NCBI RefSeq assembly: GCF_014201115.1
Contig: NZ_JACHDO010000001.1
Location: 4,340,001-4,404,000, forward strand
DNA length: 64,000 nucleotides
Source of the DNA: Nocardiopsis metallicus
GTDB lineage: Bacteria; Actinomycetota; Actinomycetes; Streptosporangiales; Streptosporangiaceae
Reading direction: 5' to 3'
Position 1 is the stretch's first letter, and every line of letters begins with the position of its first letter. The notes beneath the pieces are model-generated. The model worked only from the letters and a program-made list of their open reading frames with translations, was not told the DNA's origin and searched no databases. The translations under genes were made by a program, and so were the position numbers. Positions 41,399 through 50,361 of this stretch are shown piece after piece.

Positions 41399-43291
41399 CT
41401 ACTGGGACTGGCGCTTCTTGTTCGCGGTGATCCGGCCGCGCTCCTTCTGGTCGAGGATGACCTTGCGGATGCGGATGTTCTCCGGCGTCACCTCGACGCA
41501 CTCGTCCTCGCGGCAGAACTCCAGAGCCTGCTCGAGGGAGAGCTTGCGCGGCGGCACCAGGCGGACGAGCTCGTCGCCGGTGGCCGAACGCATGTTGGTG
41601 AGCTTCTTCTCCTTGGTGATGTTGACGTCCATGTCGTCGGAGCGCGAGTTCTCGCCGACGATCATGCCCTCGTACACCTCGGTGGTGGGCTCGACGAACA
41701 GCGTGCCGCGCTCCTGGAGGTTGAACATCGCGAACGCGACGGCCACACCGGCGCGGTCGGCGACCAGGGAGCCGTTCGGACGGGAGGTGATGTTGCCGAA
41801 CCAGGGCTCGAACTTCTCGAACACGTGGTTGGCGATACCCGTACCGCGGGTCTCGGTGAGGAACTCGGTCCGGAAGCCGATCAGGCCGCGGGACGGGACC
41901 AGCCAGTCCATGCGCACCCAGCCGGTGCCGTGGTTGACCATGTTCTCCATGCGGCCCTTACGGACGCTGAGCAGCTGGGTGATGGCACCCATGTACTCCT
42001 CGGGGGCGTCCACGGTGAGGCGCTCGACCGGCTCGTGCACCTTGCCGTCGACGATCTTGGTGACCACCTGCGGCTTACCGACCGTCAGCTCGTAGCCCTC
42101 GCGGCGCATCTGCTCGACCAGGATGGCCAGCGCCAGCTCACCGCGGCCCTGCACCTCCCAGGCGTCGGGGCGCTCGGTGGGCAGCACGCGCAGGGAGACG
42201 TTACCGACGAGCTCCTTCTCCAGGCGGTCCTTGACCAGGCGGGCGGTGACCTTGGCGCCCTTGACCCGGCCGACCAGCGGCGAGGTGTTGGTGCCGATGG
42301 TCATGGAGATGGCGGGCTCGTCCACCTTGATGAGCGGCAGCGCGACCGGGTTCTCGGCGTCGGCGAGGGTCTCGCCGATCATGATCTCCTCGATACCGGC
42401 GATGGCCGCGATGTCACCGGGGCCGGCCATCTCCGCGGGCTTGCGCTCCAGGCCCTCGGTCATGAGCAGCTCGGTGATCTTGACCTGCTGGGTGGTGCCG
42501 TCGGTGCGGATCCACGCGACCTGCTGGCCCTTGCGGAGCTCGCCCTGCTGCACCCGGACCAGGGCCAGACGGCCGAGGAAGGGGGAGGCGTCCAGGTTGG
42601 TGACGTGGGCCTGCAGCGGCGCGTCCGGGATGTACTCGGGGGCCGGAATGGTGTCCAGGATGGTGCTGAACAGCGGAACGAGGTTGTCGTTCTCCGGCAC
42701 GGTGCCGTTGTCGGGGCGCTCCAGGGAGGCCTTGCCGTCACGGGCGCAGGTGTAGACGATCGGGAACTCGATCTGCGACTCGTCGGCGTCCAGGTCCATG
42801 AACAACTCGTAGGTGTCGTCCACGACCTCGGCGATCCGGCTGTCGGGCCGGTCCACCTTGTTGATCACGAGGATGACGGGGAGCTTGGCCTGGAGGGCCT
42901 TGCGGAGCACGAAGCGGGTCTGCGGGAGCGGACCCTCACTGGCGTCCACGAGCAGGACGACACCGTCGACCATGGACAGCCCGCGTTCGACCTCACCACC
43001 GAAGTCGGCGTGGCCGGGGGTGTCGATGATGTTGATGACCACGTCCTCGCCCTCGGGCGTGGTGTAGTGCACCGCCGTGTTCTTCGCGAGAATGGTGATG
43101 CCCTTCTCGCGCTCCAGGTCGTTGGAGTCCATCACACGGTCGTTGACGTCCTGGTTCTCCCGGAAGACACCGGACTGCCAGAGCATGGCGTCAACGAGGG
43201 TCGTCTTGCCGTGGTCGACGTGGGCCACGATGGCGACGTTGCGCAGGTCTGTACGGCGGGCGGAGCCCTCGGAGGGCGTGGCGCTGGACAT
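41399..43291 (-). CDS. typA: Translational GTPase TypA/BipA
   Basis: The 630-residue GTPase has AHVDHGKTTLVDA (G1), GITILAKNT (G2), DTPGHADFGGEV (G3) and NKVDRPD (G4), then domain II, the EF-G III/V-like domains and the C-terminal BipA-specific domain. The last region includes RMDWLVPSRGLIGFR and NMRSATGDELVRLVPP. TypA binds the 70S ribosome at the EF-G site under stress and assists 50S assembly. ATG 43291 begins MSSATPSEGS with AGGAGA 13 bases upstream. It is monocistronic, with a terminator after it. Confidence 0.97.
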   Translation of the reverse strand: MSSATPSEGSARRTDLRNVAIVAHVDHGKTTLVDAMLWQSGVFRENQDVNDRVMDSNDLEREKGITILAKNTAVHYTTPEGEDVVINIIDTPGHADFGGEVERGLSMVDGVVLLVDASEGPLPQTRFVLRKALQAKLPVILVINKVDRPDSRIAEVVDDTYELFMDLDADESQIEFPIVYTCARDGKASLERPDNGTVPENDNLVPLFSTILDTIPAPEYIPDAPLQAHVTNLDASPFLGRLALVRVQQGELRKGQQVAWIRTDGTTQQVKITELLMTEGLERKPAEMAGPGDIAAIAGIEEIMIGETLADAENPVALPLIKVDEPAISMTIGTNTSPLVGRVKGAKVTARLVKDRLEKELVGNVSLRVLPTERPDAWEVQGRGELALAILVEQMRREGYELTVGKPQVVTKIVDGKVHEPVERLTVDAPEEYMGAITQLLSVRKGRMENMVNHGTGWVRMDWLVPSRGLIGFRTEFLTETRGTGIANHVFEKFEPWFGNITSRPNGSLVADRAGVAVAFAMFNLQERGTLFVEPTTEVYEGMIVGENSRSDDMDVNITKEKKLTNMRSATGDELVRLVPPRKLSLEQALEFCREDECVEVTPENIRIRKVILDQKERGRITANKKRQSQ

Positions 43292-43494
43292 GCTTAAGTC
43301 TCGATCTCCTGTACTGGGTAGAGACCGCAGATTGCCACGGCCCGTTGCCAGTTTATGCGGTCATAGTGGTCTGGTTGGGAAACGTACAGGTCACCCCGGT
43401 TAGTTTCGTCACCCCGAAGGGCCCGCGAAACGGGCGGCGTACGTCCCCCGGAACCCGCCTCAGGCAGGGGTTTCAGGTGTGTTCTCGTGCGTGT

Positions 43495-43923
43495 TCAGGC
43501 GGGGCTTCCGTGCGCCTCGAGCAAGGACCCGAGCGGCTCCAGGAAGGGGACGTCGGCGGGGAGCCAGTCGAGCTGGCGCAGTTCGTCGGTGGCGACCCAG
43601 CGAACCGCCAGGTGCTCCAGGGCCCGGGGATCGCCGGACACCAGCTCGGCGCGGAGCAGGCGCAGCACGGCCGGGCGGGAGATCCGTTTGGCGAGTTCGG
43701 GCAGCGGGACGTCGTCGCCGACCCGCCCGAGGGCCCGGACGGTCACGCCCAGTTCCTCCCGGCACTCGCGGACCAGGGCTTGGTCGGGGGTCTCCCCCGG
43801 TTCGGTCTTGCCGCCGGGGAACTCCCACCGGCCGCGCACGGCCCGGGGTTCGGCGCGCTGGGCGGCGAGGACGCGTCCGTCCCGGACGATGGCCGCGCCC
43901 ACCACGATCAGAGTCTGTCGCAC
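43495..43923 (-). CDS. mutT: MutT-type Nudix hydrolase
   Basis: The 142-residue protein has the Nudix box GGKTEPGETPDQALVRECREELG and the preceding RWEFPGGK of MutT-type (deoxy)nucleoside triphosphate pyrophosphatases, which clear 8-oxo-dGTP and related substrates. RWVATDELRQLDWLPAD is the common C-terminal end. The GTG start lies 8 bases after a TAGGCT -10-like hexamer, so translation is probably leaderless. An IS5-type element is inserted at the edge of that -10. It is 203 bp downstream of typA's start, same strand. Confidence 0.87.
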   Translation of the reverse strand: MRQTLIVVGAAIVRDGRVLAAQRAEPRAVRGRWEFPGGKTEPGETPDQALVRECREELGVTVRALGRVGDDVPLPELAKRISRPAVLRLLRAELVSGDPRALEHLAVRWVATDELRQLDWLPADVPFLEPLGSLLEAHGSPA

Positions 43924-43931
43924 GGGACACC

Positions 43932-43937
43932 AGCCTA
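43932..43937 (-). promoter_or_regulatory. -10 element of mutT, abutting an IS5 insertion
   Basis: TAGGCT on the minus strand ends 8 bases before the GTG start, the spacing of a leaderless transcript. Its first bases are within the CTAG target duplication of the IS, so any -35 now comes from IS sequence. Confidence 0.45.
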
Positions 43938-44435
43938 GGGCGTGTTCCGTGGATCTTGTGGGGTGGAGCGGTCGGGTCGTGCGCGTAACCGGATGAGGAT
44001 GTCCGCGACGCGCACGGTGGCCCGGTAGGTCGTGGCGAGCTTGTCATACCGGGTGGCCAGCGCCCGGTACTGCTTGCGCCGGTTCATCAACCGCTCCACC
44101 CGGTTGCGTTGGCGGTAGACCTCCCGATCGAAGTCGGGCGGTCTACCGCCGGCCGACCCGCGGTTGCGGCGGTTGGTCTTTTGATCCTCACGCTCGGGGA
44201 TGGTGCACCGGGTCCGCGTGGTGCGCAGGGTGTCCCGGTTGGCCTTGGAGCTGTAGGCCTTGTCCCCGGCCAGCCCTTCCAAACGGGTGCGGGGACGACC
44301 GGGCCCGGGCTGGTTGATCCGCACCAGCCCCACCAGCACCGGCAACTGCAACGTGTCGGCGTCCTGACCCGGGGTCAGGGTGGTGACCAGGGGTTTTCCG
44401 TTGCCCTCGCAAATGGTGTGGATCTTGGTGCTCAA
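43935..44435 (-). CDS. IS5-type transposase, second half (orfB)
   Basis: Encodes the C-terminal catalytic half of an IS5/IS427-type transposase: RGGLSTKIHTICEGNGKPL, LAGDKAYSSKANRD (second Asp) and REVYRQRNRVERLMNRRKQYRALATRYDKL (DDE Glu with the YREK-like motif). It continues in the -1 frame relative to orfA and is probably made as a fusion by frameshifting; an independent TTG start at 44435 is less likely. Its stop TAG is formed from the CTAG target duplication, not from IS sequence. Confidence 0.85.
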   Translation of the reverse strand: MSTKIHTICEGNGKPLVTTLTPGQDADTLQLPVLVGLVRINQPGPGRPRTRLEGLAGDKAYSSKANRDTLRTTRTRCTIPEREDQKTNRRNRGSAGGRPPDFDREVYRQRNRVERLMNRRKQYRALATRYDKLATTYRATVRVADILIRLRARPDRSTPQDPRNTP

Positions 44436-44893
44436 ACCTCCCCTGGACTTTCCGAGGCCCTGGGCGACTCGTGAGTCCTCAGGACTCTTCCCCCTTTTCG
44501 CGCTCCGGCGGCGTGTTGGTGGGCACGCACCACGGTGGAGTCGATCTGGGCGTCCAGGTCGGTGTCCTCATCGGTGTCGATGAGGTGTTGTTCGATGCGG
44601 GCCCAGGTGCCATCAGCTTCCCAGCGTTGGAGCCGGTGTTGGGCGGTGGTCCAGGGGCCATAGCGTTCGGGCAGGTCACGCCAGGGGATACCGGTACGGG
44701 TCCGGTAGATGATCGCGTTGAGGACCTGGCGGTGATCACGCCAGCGGCCTCCGCGTTGGGGCGTCATCGGGGGTAGCAGGGGGCTGATCAGGTCCCACTC
44801 TTGGTCAGTGAGCTCGAATCTGCGGCTCATATACCGGTTGTACACCGACGCTCAGAGCCACAGATTCGAGAACCAAGATCCGCGGAACAGGCC
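43939..44893 (-). mobile_element. IS5/IS427-type insertion sequence, complete
   Basis: 955 bp bounded by 19-bp inverted repeats with two mismatches (GGCGTGTTCCGTGGATCTT at 43939-43957; complement of GGCCTGTTCCGCGGATCTT at 44875-44893) and CTAG duplications at 43935-43938 and 44894-44897. It contains two overlapping ORFs that join by -1 frameshifting. It lies between mutT and the recD2 terminator. Confidence 0.9.
44432..44830 (-). CDS. IS5-type transposase, first half (orfA)
   Basis: From ATG 44830 the frame encodes the N-terminal DUF4096-type domain of IS5 transposases (LTDQEWDLISPLLPP, WRDHRQVLNAIIYRTRTGIPWRDLPERYGPW) and the first catalytic Asp in LDAQIDSTVVRAHQHAAGARKG. After CGA-AAA-GGG (about 44490-44500) the -1 frame reads directly into orfB, so a programmed -1 shift on AAAAG is the natural reading. 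Continuing in frame adds ~18 unrelated residues before the stop. Confidence 0.85.
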   Translation of the reverse strand: MSRRFELTDQEWDLISPLLPPMTPQRGGRWRDHRQVLNAIIYRTRTGIPWRDLPERYGPWTTAQHRLQRWEADGTWARIEQHLIDTDEDTDLDAQIDSTVVRAHQHAAGARKGGRVLRTHESPRASESPGEV

Positions 44894-44897
44894 CTAG

Positions 44898-45179
44898 GGG
44901 CTCAAGGTGATCCCCGGGTGTCGGTCCGGCCGGGCCGACACCCGGGGGGGCCGTCGCTCTCCGGGGGGAGTGGAAAGAGCGTCGGCTTCCGGGTTGGTCG
45001 CAGAAATCACCCACTGGAAGATTCTTGCCAGGAAGAGCAGGTGACTGACCCAGAGCCTATGCACCAGGGAGCCCCCGTGTGGCGGAATCAGTGAAGGTTC
45101 CCGTACTTTTCGCGTCTCGAAACCGGGTGTTCCGCGCGCTTGCGCACAATCAGGCGAGGGACTGGCCGTCTTCGGGGCG
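44898..45179. other. Intergenic region downstream of recD2
   Basis: About 280 bases with a strong terminator at its left side and no supported gene. Short frames on the plus strand have no ribosome site or domain. Confidence 0.5.
44912..44947 (-). terminator. Strong terminator hairpin, probably for recD2
   Basis: CCCCGGGTGTCGG pairs perfectly with CCGACACCCGGGG (13 bp) across a 10-base loop. It lies 233 bp past the recD2 stop and just outside the IS5 element. Confidence 0.6.
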
Positions 45180-47423
45180 CTACCCGGTCCGGGGTTCGGT
45201 GAACGGATGGCGCAACCGGTGGGCGAGGGCGGTGTGCCTGCGCCCCGAGGAGGCGTTGCGGACCGCCTGGGCCAGTGCCCTGCGGGAGCCGACCAGGACG
45301 ACCAGCTTCTTCGCCCTGGTGATCGCGGTGTAGAGCAGGTTGCGCTGCAGCATCATCCAGGCCGAGGTGGTCACGGGGACGACCACGGCGGGGTACTCGC
45401 TGCCCTGGGAGCGGTGCACGGTGATGGCGTAGGCGTGGGTGAGCTCGTCGAGTTCGGCGAAGTCGTAGCTGATCTCCTCGTCCTCGTCGGTGCGCACGGA
45501 CACCTCCTGGGCCACCTGGTCGATCCCGGTGACCACGCCGAGGGTGCCGTTGAAGACCCCGTTCTCGCCCTTCTCGTAGTTGTTGCGGATCTGGGTGACC
45601 TTGTCGCCGACCCGGAAGACCCGACCGCCGAACCTGCGTTCGGGGGCGTGGTCTCCGGGAGGGGTCACCGCGGCCTGCAAAGCGGTGTTGAGGTTGGTCG
45701 CGCCGGCGGGACCGCCCTTCATCGGAGCGAGGACCTGGACGTCGCGGCGCGGGTCGAGGCCGAACTTGCGGGGGATGCGCCGGGCGACCACGTCCACGGT
45801 CATCTGGGCGGCGTCCTCGGCCTCGTCGCAGGGGAAGAGGAAGAAGTCGGTCATCCCCTCGAAGCGCGGCGGCTCCCCCTTGTTGATCCGGTGCGCGTTG
45901 GTGACCACTCCGGACTGCTGGGCCTGGCGGAACACGTGGGTCAGGCGCACGTCGGGGATGGGCGAGTGCTCGTCCAACAGGTCGCGCAGGACCTGCCCGG
46001 CGCCCACGGACGGCAGTTGGTCGACATCGCCGACGAACAGCAGGTGCGCGCCGGGCGGGACCGCCTTGACCAGCTTGTTGGCCAGGATCAGGTCGAGCAT
46101 GGAGGCCTCGTCGACCACCAGCAGGTCGCAGTCGAGCGGGTTGTCACGGTCGTAGGTGGCCTCGCCGCCGGGGCGGAGTTCGAGGAGGCGGTGCACGGTG
46201 GAGGCCTCGTACCCGGTGAGCTCGGTGAGGCGCTTGGCGGCGCGGCCGGTGGGCGCGGCCAGGATGACCTTGGCGTCCTTGACCCTGGCCATGGTGACGA
46301 TGGAGGCGACGGTGAAGGACTTTCCGCAGCCGGGGCCGCCGGTGAGCACGCACACCTTCTGGGACAGGGCCTGGCGGACGGCGTCCTGCTGGGCCTCGGC
46401 CAGCGCGGAACCGGTGCGCCGGTCGAGCCACTCCAGGGCCGCGGGCCAGTCCACGTCCGTGAAGGCGGGCAGGCGTTCCTCGGGCGTCTCCAGCAAGGAT
46501 CGCAACCCGGAGGCCAGGCCCATCTCCGCGCGGTGGAAGGGCAGCAGGTAGACCGCGCGGACCGGTTCGTCCCCGGGTCCCGGCACGGTCTCGCGGGCCA
46601 CGCCCTCCTCCGAGACCAGTTCGGCCAGGCACTCGATGACCAGCCCGGAATCCACCTGGAGGATCTTCACCGCGGCGGCGATGAGCCGCTCCTCGGGCAG
46701 GTAGCAGTGGCCGTCGTTGCTGGACTCCGACAGGGTGAACTGGATGCCCGCCATGACCCGCTGGGGACTGTCGTGCGGGATGCCAACCGCCTGGGCGATG
46801 GTGTCGGCGGTCTTGAAGCCGATCCCCCACACTTCCGAGGCCAGGCGGTAGGGCTCCTTCTGGACCACCTCGATCGAGGAATCCCCGTACTTCTTGTAGA
46901 TGCGCACCGCCAACGAGGTGGTGACCTGGACTCCCTGCAGGAAGACCATGACCTCCTTGATGGCCTTCTGCTCCTCCCAGGCGTCCGCGATCAGCTTGGT
47001 GCGCTTGGGGCCCAGCCCGGGTACCTCGATCAGGCGCTTGGGCTCCTCCTCGATGACCTCCAGGGCGTCCGTACCGAAGTGCTCCACGATCCGCTCGGCC
47101 ATCTTCGGCCCGATGCCCTTGATCAGCCCGGAGCCGAGGTAGCGGCGGATCCCCTGAACCGTGGCCGGCAGGACCGTCGTGTAGTCGTCCACGTGGAACT
47201 GGCGGCCGTACTGGGGGTGCGAGCCCCAACGGCCGCGCAGCCGCAGCGCCTCGCCCGGCTGGACGCCCAACAGGGATCCCACGACCGTGAGCAGGTCGCT
47301 ACCGCCCCGGCCGGTGTCGACCTTGGCGACGGTGTACCCGGTCTCCTCGTTGGCGTAGGTGAGCCGCTCCAGGACCCCCTGGACCACCGCCTGTGAGGGG
47401 GCCGGTTGGGATGGGGTGGGCAC
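45180..47423 (-). CDS. recD2: RecD2-type DNA helicase
   Basis: The 747-residue superfamily 1B helicase has the N-terminal OB-like and HhH region characteristic of RecD2 (GTPase-unrelated GLIKGIGPKMAERIVEHFG; VPGLGPKRTKLIADAW), then the motor: LTGGPGCGKSFTVAS (Walker A), VVDEASMLDLILANKL (II), FVGDVDQLPSVGAGQVL (III) and YAITVHRSQGSEYPAVVVP (V/VI). RecD2 unwinds DNA 5'-3' and acts in repair outside RecBCD. The GTG at 47423 with AGGCGG six bases upstream is chosen; upstream codons belong to the mmcQ frame region. It lies 13 bp after mmcQ. Confidence 0.93.
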   Translation of the reverse strand: MPTPSQPAPSQAVVQGVLERLTYANEETGYTVAKVDTGRGGSDLLTVVGSLLGVQPGEALRLRGRWGSHPQYGRQFHVDDYTTVLPATVQGIRRYLGSGLIKGIGPKMAERIVEHFGTDALEVIEEEPKRLIEVPGLGPKRTKLIADAWEEQKAIKEVMVFLQGVQVTTSLAVRIYKKYGDSSIEVVQKEPYRLASEVWGIGFKTADTIAQAVGIPHDSPQRVMAGIQFTLSESSNDGHCYLPEERLIAAAVKILQVDSGLVIECLAELVSEEGVARETVPGPGDEPVRAVYLLPFHRAEMGLASGLRSLLETPEERLPAFTDVDWPAALEWLDRRTGSALAEAQQDAVRQALSQKVCVLTGGPGCGKSFTVASIVTMARVKDAKVILAAPTGRAAKRLTELTGYEASTVHRLLELRPGGEATYDRDNPLDCDLLVVDEASMLDLILANKLVKAVPPGAHLLFVGDVDQLPSVGAGQVLRDLLDEHSPIPDVRLTHVFRQAQQSGVVTNAHRINKGEPPRFEGMTDFFLFPCDEAEDAAQMTVDVVARRIPRKFGLDPRRDVQVLAPMKGGPAGATNLNTALQAAVTPPGDHAPERRFGGRVFRVGDKVTQIRNNYEKGENGVFNGTLGVVTGIDQVAQEVSVRTDEDEEISYDFAELDELTHAYAITVHRSQGSEYPAVVVPVTTSAWMMLQRNLLYTAITRAKKLVVLVGSRRALAQAVRNASSGRRHTALAHRLRHPFTEPRTG

Positions 47424-47436
47424 GGTATACCGCCTC

Positions 47437-47892
47437 TCAGTCTTGCGTTCCGGCGGGGACTTCCGGGGCGCCCTCTCCCAGAGGCGGGGCGCCCTCCCCC
47501 AGAACCGCCAGCACCCGATCCCGGTCCACCCGGCGCAGACTGCGGGCGACCAGGACATACGAGTGTCTGAGCATCTCCACCAGCTCATCGTCGGGCACAC
47601 TGCCGTCCAGCAGCACCGAGTTCCAGTGTCGCTTGTTCATGTGCCAACCGGGTGTGACCGCCGGAAACTGCCCCCGCAGCTCCAACGCGAGCTCCGGGTC
47701 GCACTTGAGGTTCACCGTGGCAGGGCCGTCCTCGGAAGCACGGGAGCTGCCAGAACTGCCGGAGCCACCGGTGAGCAGGGCGAACATCTTCTGCCGGGCC
47801 ACCTTGTACACAAGGGGCCCCGGCCCGAAGGGCTCACTCTCCTCAGCCTCGGGAAACCACAGCGCCGCGTCGATGAACTCCCCAGGTGTCAT
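47437..47892 (-). CDS. MmcQ/YjbR-family protein
   Basis: The 151-residue protein has the YjbR DNA-binding-like fold: FGPGPLVYKVARQKMFALL, ATVNLKCDPELALELRGQFPAVTPGWHMNKRHWNSVLLDGSVPDDELVEMLRHSYVLV summarises the conserved core, and a C-terminal acidic/Pro tail. The fold resembles tRNA and DNA-binding domains; function is unknown. ATG 47892 (MTPGEFID) follows GGGGAGAGGC; a longer frame with an STGG repeat begins earlier. It is translated just before recD2 and probably shares its transcript. Confidence 0.8.
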   Translation of the reverse strand: MTPGEFIDAALWFPEAEESEPFGPGPLVYKVARQKMFALLTGGSGSSGSSRASEDGPATVNLKCDPELALELRGQFPAVTPGWHMNKRHWNSVLLDGSVPDDELVEMLRHSYVLVARSLRRVDRDRVLAVLGEGAPPLGEGAPEVPAGTQD

Positions 47893-48186
47893 GCCTCTCC
47901 CCAGTCCCCCTGCTTCCCGGCCGGTACCGGCTCCGCCCGTGCTGACTCCGCCCGTGCTGGCTTGCTCTGCCAGTGCTGACTTCGACATTGCCAGAGGACA
48001 CCGACCTTCGGGAGCCCGGGCCACCATCCTGTGGACAGGCGCCCCGCATCTGCCCCGAAACGGCATGTTGCGCCACGTTGCGGCAGGTCCTCCATCGACC
48101 CCGGATGGCTACCGGGCCCTGGGGACCTGGGAGGGGCCTGCGTAGGACCTGCGTAGGTCCTGGAGCCTGTGTTTCTGGTTGCGGTC

Positions 48187-48339
48187 CTCCCGTTTCCCGT
48201 CGCTTGATGGTTGCCGTCTGCGCTGCGCGCGTCGAGGGCTCCGCGTCAAGGTCGTCGCGTCCAGGGCTTCGCCCGCAGGGCGCTCCACCTTGACCCGCTT
48301 CGCCGCGACGGCGGTGGGCGGCTGAGGGGAAACGGGGGG
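48187..48339 (+). repeat. Palindrome-ended repeat R3
   Basis: Third copy of the R repeat, same orientation as R1, inside unit copy 2. It starts CCCGTTTCCCGTCGC and ends GGGGAAACGGGG. It carries the ~27-bp segment lacking in R1. Confidence 0.7.
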
Positions 48340-48711
48340 AGGAGCGGCCCGTGGTGGTGGACGGTCCCCCGAAGGAACCCAGGAGCCCAACGGCAACGGC
48401 AGACACCAACCGCGCGGCCTTGGGCCGGTCCTCTCCCCGGCCCGGAGCCCAACGCCTGGCCGTGTCCCGGCCGCCCATGCGCCCGGAGGGACAAGCGGCA
48501 GCGAGGGCAGCAGGTTCCTCACCCCTGCGCGGACCGGGCCGCGTGCCGCGTCCGGTCGCGCGTGCCATCGGACCCCCGGCGGTGAGGGCGGGACTTCAGC
48601 GCTGTGGTGGTGACTCTGGGCAAGCCAGGGCGACCGCGACCGCGACCGCAACCCGCGCCTAAGGCTGCCCACCGCTTCCGAAACCCCCTCACCCCCGATG
48701 ACGCTTCTATG

Positions 48712-49776
48712 TCAAGTGGCGGGTTGAAGACAGACCTCAGCCCGCCCTCTCACCACTTGATCAGCGACCATCGCCCGATACACCACATCCACCAGATGCC
48801 GCTTCAAAGCCCGATACGCACCCTTGGTGCCCTTGGCCCCCTCCCGGGAACGCACGAACTCCCGCGCTGGCTCACCCAGCCGGACCTGGACCACCCCGAT
48901 CGAGTGCAACGCCCGATTCACCTGCCGGTTCCCACCCCGGTGCAACCGGTGCCGATCCCGCCCCGAGGAAAACACCGGAATCGGCGCGCTCCCCGCCCAC
49001 CGCGCCATCCTCGCCGAGGTCGCAAACCGCGACACATCCCCCACCTGCGCAAGCAACACCGCAGCCCAGACCACACCCACACCACGAATCCCCAACAGGT
49101 TCGGCGCCAACGGCTCCACCAACTCCTTCAGGCGCCGCTCCACCTCGGCCGCACGCACGAACAGGGTGTGGATCTCCTCCAACTGCTCCAGCAGAGCCCA
49201 CCGCACCATCTCGTCCAACCCGGCCCCCTCCACCAGCGCACGCACCCGCCCCACCTTGGCCCGGGTGGCCAACGCCCCCTGGCCCAGACGGTGGTCCAGC
49301 TCGATGTGCACCGCCGCCAGCACCCGGTTGGTCAGGGCCACACGCTGATCGGTCAGGTTCTGGCGCAGGTTCACCAGCACACGCACCTGCCGCACCTGCG
49401 GGTCGATCCGGTGACGGGCCAGGCCAGGGTCGGCCAGGGCCGCACGCGCGATGGCCACCGCGTCGATCACGTCGGACTTGGCGCCCACCGGCCCGCCCAG
49501 GCGGCGGTGGGCGGCCATAGCACGCGGTGGCACCCACACCACCTCCTGGCCCGCCCCCAGCAGAGCGTCGGCCAGGGCCCGGCCCAGGCCGGGGCCGCCC
49601 TCGATGGCCCACAGCACCGGGCTGTTTGCGGCCAGGGCACGGATCCAGGCCAAGAGCTGGCCCAGGGCCTGGGGGCCCGTGTTGACCTTCTTGGCCCTGC
49701 CCAGGCGGGTGCCGTCCTGGGCCAGCGCGACGGCCTGGTGCATGTCCTTGTGCGGATCGATACCCACTGTCACCAT
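48712..49776 (-). CDS. IS110-family recombinase (copy 2)
   Basis: Same 354-residue sequence as the recombinase at 16871-17935, including the DEDD motifs (VGIDPHKD, KSDVIDAVAIAR) and the AGSAPIP serine region. Identity of the two coding regions shows recent copying or homogenisation. The ATG at 49776 directly precedes TVGIDPHKD. Confidence 0.93.
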   Translation of the reverse strand: MVTVGIDPHKDMHQAVALAQDGTRLGRAKKVNTGPQALGQLLAWIRALAANSPVLWAIEGGPGLGRALADALLGAGQEVVWVPPRAMAAHRRLGGPVGAKSDVIDAVAIARAALADPGLARHRIDPQVRQVRVLVNLRQNLTDQRVALTNRVLAAVHIELDHRLGQGALATRAKVGRVRALVEGAGLDEMVRWALLEQLEEIHTLFVRAAEVERRLKELVEPLAPNLLGIRGVGVVWAAVLLAQVGDVSRFATSARMARWAGSAPIPVFSSGRDRHRLHRGGNRQVNRALHSIGVVQVRLGEPAREFVRSREGAKGTKGAYRALKRHLVDVVYRAMVADQVVRGRAEVCLQPAT

Positions 49777-50031
49777 GGTGGTGTCCTGCTTCCTCTTGGT
49801 CAGGAACGGGACGACTACCAGGGCCCTGGCCCGGGGGACAGATCTACTGTGAGTTATCGGCTGCACAGGCTTCTATGAGGTCACTCCCGCGGCCAGGGCC
49901 TTGGCCTGCGAGCGCTGGTGGACAGGTCATCGATAGGTCCACGCGGGACAGATCTTGCTGGAGTCACCCCAGCGCCGCTGCCGGGCGGCTCCCGTCGAAA
50001 CCCTCCCGACACCCACCATGGTGAACCAGTA

Positions 50032-50085
50032 GATCTTGCTACCAGGGGCAAGTTCGGCGCCGAACTTGCCCCTGGTAGCAAGATC
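50032..50085. repeat. 54-bp perfect palindrome (copy 2)
   Basis: Same palindrome as at 16562-16615. It lies 256 bp upstream of the recombinase start. Confidence 0.9.
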
Positions 50086-50361
50086 ATCTCTGAAACCGGG
50101 GCCGAAACCGGGCCCGGGGGCTGACGGGCCGCTGGTGGTGTTCGCTGGTACGGGTGACCGGACGCGGCACGCGGACGGGCTCGCGCAGGGGCGGGGATTG
50201 CAGGGGCGGCGCGAAGCAGTCAGGGGGTCCAGGTGGACGGGGTGTCCGTCGGGGAGGGTGAGTTGCAAGAGGGATCCCCACGACCGTCGTGGTCCGGTCC
50301 CAGCCAGAGGTCTGCGGATAGGATCCGGCACGTCCCTCCCCCACGCTCGGTTGGAGTTCTC

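Larger units (their letters stand above)
48173..50119 (-). mobile_element. 1.95-kb unit with IS110 recombinase, copy 2
   Basis: Exact inverse counterpart of 16528-18474. Coding and most non-coding sequence match; about five differences fall within repeat R3. It inserts between the mmcQ gene and the kinase gene, breaking neither. Together with copy 1 it forms a pair of inverted repeats about 30 kb apart. Confidence 0.85.
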
